Positions 60,709 through 64,000 of a DNA stretch of 64,000 bases are shown one piece after another. Below the pieces are notes generated by a model that saw only the letters and a program-made list of their open reading frames with translations, searched no databases and was not told the origin of the DNA. The position numbers were made by a program, and so were the translations under genes. Origin of the DNA: Callorhinus ursinus. Its lineage: Eukaryota; Chordata; Mammalia; Carnivora; Otariidae. Within the stretch, counting starts at the first letter, position 1, and each line of letters opens with the position of its first letter. The stretch lies in contig NW_020312817.1 in NCBI RefSeq assembly GCF_003265705.1, forward strand, positions 25,826,109 to 25,890,108. The letters are read 5' to 3'.

Positions 60709-63700
60709 CTGGAAGGGAGAGCCCATGTTCAGGTTACTCACTGCCTGTTGACACTGTGCCATCCCCCCAGTGAGGAGGAGGTGGAGGATGGAGAGGTGAG
60801 ACGGACGGCAGCACCCGGTCTGATTCTCATCCTAGAGAGTGGGGTTCCTTGAGCACTTGCTCTGGTTCTGGGCTCCCGCAGCCAAGGCCTGAGGGAAAGG
60901 AGGGGTCTCTCCAGCCTCAGGGCTGGGTCCTGGGCCCCTGACCATGTCACAGGGACACTTCTGCTTTGGGGGGCAGGGGCGGGGGGGGAGGAGAGCAGCA
61001 GGAAGCTAAAGTTCAGTTCACGGGGCTTGAGGGTCCCCGTGCCAGACAAGGAAGGAGCGGCGGGTGCGCCTTCGGTCCTCCCTTGCAGGGCGTACCCGTT
61101 GTCACCCCCGGTCTCACTCATGTCCCCTGCCTGCTCTAAGGTCCTTCTCCGTCTTCCCTACAAAACCATGTCTCTCACTTTCCTCCCTCTACATGTTCTT
61201 CAAATTAACTCCTTCCTTAAAGACATTTTGGGCAATGTAAAAAAAAAAAAAAAATCACATACACATTATGGTAAATACTGACAGTTGTCCGTATCTACCC
61301 ATTCCCTCCTTCACCTTATTAATAGGATCCCAGCTTTGATCACTCAACAAAACTTGATTTCCCAGAGCTTCTTGCAGGACAGGTTGGCCAATGAGATGAA
61401 GGTGGCAGTCTACCAGGTGGGGCTTTCAGAAAAGCTGTGACTTTCCCAATTTTCTCAGTTGGCACTACTTTTGACTCCCCGCCTTCCCATTCCTGGAAAG
61501 CAGATGTCACACCTAGAGAGGGACCACTAGAAAAAAGCCACATGCTAGAAGGAGTCTGGATCTTGAGGACTTCCTTGAACAAATGGTCCAGCCTCGGTAA
61601 GCCTAGTGGCTTGCCTCTAGACTTGCTACATGGGAAGGACAAACCATTTACTTACTTAAGCCATGGTAGTGGCCACTCAGTAGTGTTCTCTGTGTTAGCC
61701 AGTGTCATGTGTCTCTGTTACATGCAACCATAGCACTCGCAAGGGATACTCAATGGCACGGAAAATTTTACATACTCTTTTGGGAGATAAATGGATCCTT
61801 CTTCTGAAGCTTGTCAACAAGCTTCACATTAAGAGCTCTGCTAGCCGACTGGACCCCACCAACCCCAATATTCTAGCACATCCTTATATCTCCTATGTCT
61901 ATTTTTGCACAGTAGTGATTCATTAAGTCAATGATTTTATGGCCTCTATGATTTGCATTCTTATCTACTTAGAATCTGAAAATGTCAGAGCTAGCATATG
62001 CCTTAGAAATCATCAAATCCAGTATTTCCCCAAAATTATTTTAGCAGTGGAGTTCCTTCTTCAAATGAAATCCTATAGAAACTCAAGGGTAGAGACTTGA
62101 TTTTGCAGGTTGGACCACAGTGCAGCTTTGCAAGGTTTCTCATTGTATGATTTGAAAACCACCAATCGTACCTAGCCCCTCTCATTTTTCAACTGTTAAA
62201 ACTGAAACCCATTCATCCATGGGCTCACCAAAAATTTTATTGGGAATTTTTTATCTGCCAGGCTTGAGCTAAGCACCATTCATCAGAGATAGTCCCTGCC
62301 CTCATGGCTTTTCCAGCCTAGTAGGGACCAAGTGATCTTCCCAGGGCTACCCAGGGAAAATTCATCAGAGCCCTATCCAGAACCCAGGGCCGTGACTCCC
62401 ATGACCATGCTCAGCCCTCCATGCCAACAGCTCCCATTTGTGCCAGGACAGTGCTTGGGACAGAATGCATATGCCCTGAAAGCAGCCTGCAAACAAGCCT
62501 ACGCCAAGTATGAGTACTCCCTCCCAGCTGTAGGAGTGATCTCAGGGGACTCTTCACTCGTCAAGAGCCTGCCTATCCTCCAAAGTCCAACTTTATCCTC
62601 TCCACCAGGAAACCTGCCTTGTGTGTCTGGTCTTCACTGAGTTCCCCTCGTTCTGAAGGTCTACTGACCCACTGTCTACCACCTAGGACACCCTACCACC
62701 TTCTACTTGGTGCTTCTCAAATTGTCACCAGTGAAGCACCTGTATCTTTTTTATTTTCAGCTTGTCCCAGAAATTAATGAAAATAAATAGAAAAATGAAA
62801 TTTAAAAAAAAGATATAGAAGATACAAGCCCTCCTTGAAAAAAAAATTTTCAGATTCAACGTAAGTAAAATTATTTGATCAATTACTATAAAATAAGTTT
62901 CTAAACACTTACCTTTAGTTTTGTATTCAGCCTACCAGGCACTGCTAGCGATCAGTTCATGAAACGGTTTTGTTCTTGGATCCCATTGTGGGCTCTGCTC
63001 TGCGTGATTCACACACGGAAACCTCCCCTGCCTAATACCGGTTTCTTCCCCCACAGGATTAACACGGATGGAATGCTGTTTGTCTCACACCCTTAACCTC
63101 TCTCTGACGTGAGGACAATCTGATTCCCGGCTGTTCTCATTTGTCATAAGTGCATTCATACTTCCTGGGGGACAACTCCTAACCTGGGTTACAGGGATCC
63201 AAACGCTATTATTGGGGCCTTGTGTTTTCCCCTGAGTTTCTTCCTGATACGGACGATCAGGCAAAGCTTCCTCCACCCTGACTCCTTCTTCCGATCACGG
63301 TTACATCTGTAAACAAACACAAGGCCATTCAGATTCCTCTCCTTGCCTGAAAACATTGCATCTCATGACAAGTCTTGGTGCCTTGTCGGGCTCAGAGGAC
63401 AAAATGCCTATCACAAGATGCTTTCATCCTCCAAATTTCAGAATGAGGCCAAACGCATAAATATCTTGTCTTTAAATAAGTACTCCTAAGGCACCTTAAG
63501 GAGAGTCTAGACCCAGATGTGGGCAGTTCGCAGGTCTTAACGTGTCTTCTGTATTTCAGTTCAACCTGTGGCTGAAATCGACTCTTTCTCAGATTGCCAC
63601 AGTGCCCCGCAAAGGGCCAGGTGTATCTTGGTTGTATTTGGAAACTCCTATTGTAAGTAAACAATGTCGGAGCAGGCCCAAAACATAAGACTATGCAAAT

Positions 63701-64000
63701 GAATAGGAAAAAGCTGACCGAGGCACATGATATTCGAGTGTGCAGCCTAAAGGCACACTGCCTGTGCCTGAGCGTCCTCTCCCTGCCTCCCCAGAGGTTG
63801 TTAGACTCCTCTGTCACGTTCCTCATGTCAGGATTCATTTGTACTCTGCAAATAAGTAGTCAGAGCCTCCATTTCACTTTTCTACTTGGCTCTACTCACC
63901 TTCTCTATAGACGTTAGGTGCAAGGTGGAGCTCTATGATGGTGAGGGCGTCCCTGGTGCTCCTAATCCAGATGAAGCCTTTTGGTGCTAACCGGCTGGTG
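60709..64000. other. CAPN14 upstream flank / first intron
   Basis: No coding exon is recognised. The region must contain, or lead to, the noncoding first exon of CAPN14. About 61320-61600 resembles an old interspersed repeat of unassigned family. Near 62225-62325 is a MIR/L2-like phrase (ggcttgagctaagcaccatt). Four STAT-type palindromes lie at 61490-62069. Confidence 0.5.
61490..62069. promoter_or_regulatory. Cluster of four STAT-type palindromes
   Basis: TTCCTGGAA (61490-61498), TTCCTTGAA (61571-61579), TTCTTCTGAA (61799-61808) and TTCAAATGAA (62060-62069). The last two have the N4 spacing preferred by STAT6, and human CAPN14 is known to be IL-13/STAT6-responsive. Motif match only; such short motifs also occur by chance. 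Confidence 0.25.

Noticed and set aside
60191..60773. Plus-strand open frame across the second TG repeat
   Set aside because: It is the antisense of CAPN14 exon 1 plus a dinucleotide repeat.

Overview
The window is mammalian genomic DNA from a carnivore, most likely a caniform. The evidence is seven copies of the tRNA-derived, carnivore-specific SINEC family, three recently inserted L1 3' ends of the type seen in caniform genomes, older MIR, L2, MLT1 and MER5 relics, long introns, and two assembly gaps inside (TG)n microsatellites. The species cannot be fixed from the sequence alone.

Layout. Positions 1-830 are a CpG island. By synteny with human 2p23.1 (order GALNT14 - CAPN14 - EHD3, with GALNT14 and CAPN14 on the same strand) it is probably the GALNT14 promoter, with transcription leaving the window to the left; no GALNT14 coding sequence is visible. 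Positions 831 to about 33,400 are intergenic: no gene is recognised, only scattered old repeats, microsatellites, four SINECs and a 400-N gap. Positions 34,312-60,708 on the minus strand hold CAPN14, a classical calpain. Twenty-one coding exons can be placed with GT-AG boundaries, including a 9-nt microexon and an 8-codon terminal exon about 2.3 kb from its neighbour. Positions 60,709-64,000 are the upstream flank or 5' intron of CAPN14. A 3' splice site 36 nt before the ancestral ATG shows that at least one noncoding first exon lies further upstream.

The main result is that CAPN14 looks broken in this genome although it is structurally complete. Exon lengths, phases, splice sites and the Cys/His/Asn catalytic triad are kept. 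The reading frame nevertheless carries (i) a 1-nt deletion four codons after the ancestral ATG, (ii) an in-frame TAA in exon 12 where human has Tyr, and (iii) a 1-nt deletion in exon 14. An unusual Arg also sits next to the catalytic-Asn motif, and a 29-bp tandem triplication has copied the exon 2 splice donor. The simplest reading is a recently inactivated unitary pseudogene (human CAPN14 is an IL-13-inducible oesophageal calpain); assembly errors are the main alternative. Comparisons with human CAPN14 are from memory, not from a search.

The CAPN14 introns contain an inverted pair of about 1-kb L1 insertions (introns 7 and 14), a 5'-truncated L1 with a perfect target-site duplication (intron 16), and an old MLT1 LTR split by two SINECs in opposite orientation (intron 6). 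Simple repeats also lie close to the donors of exons 1 and 4.
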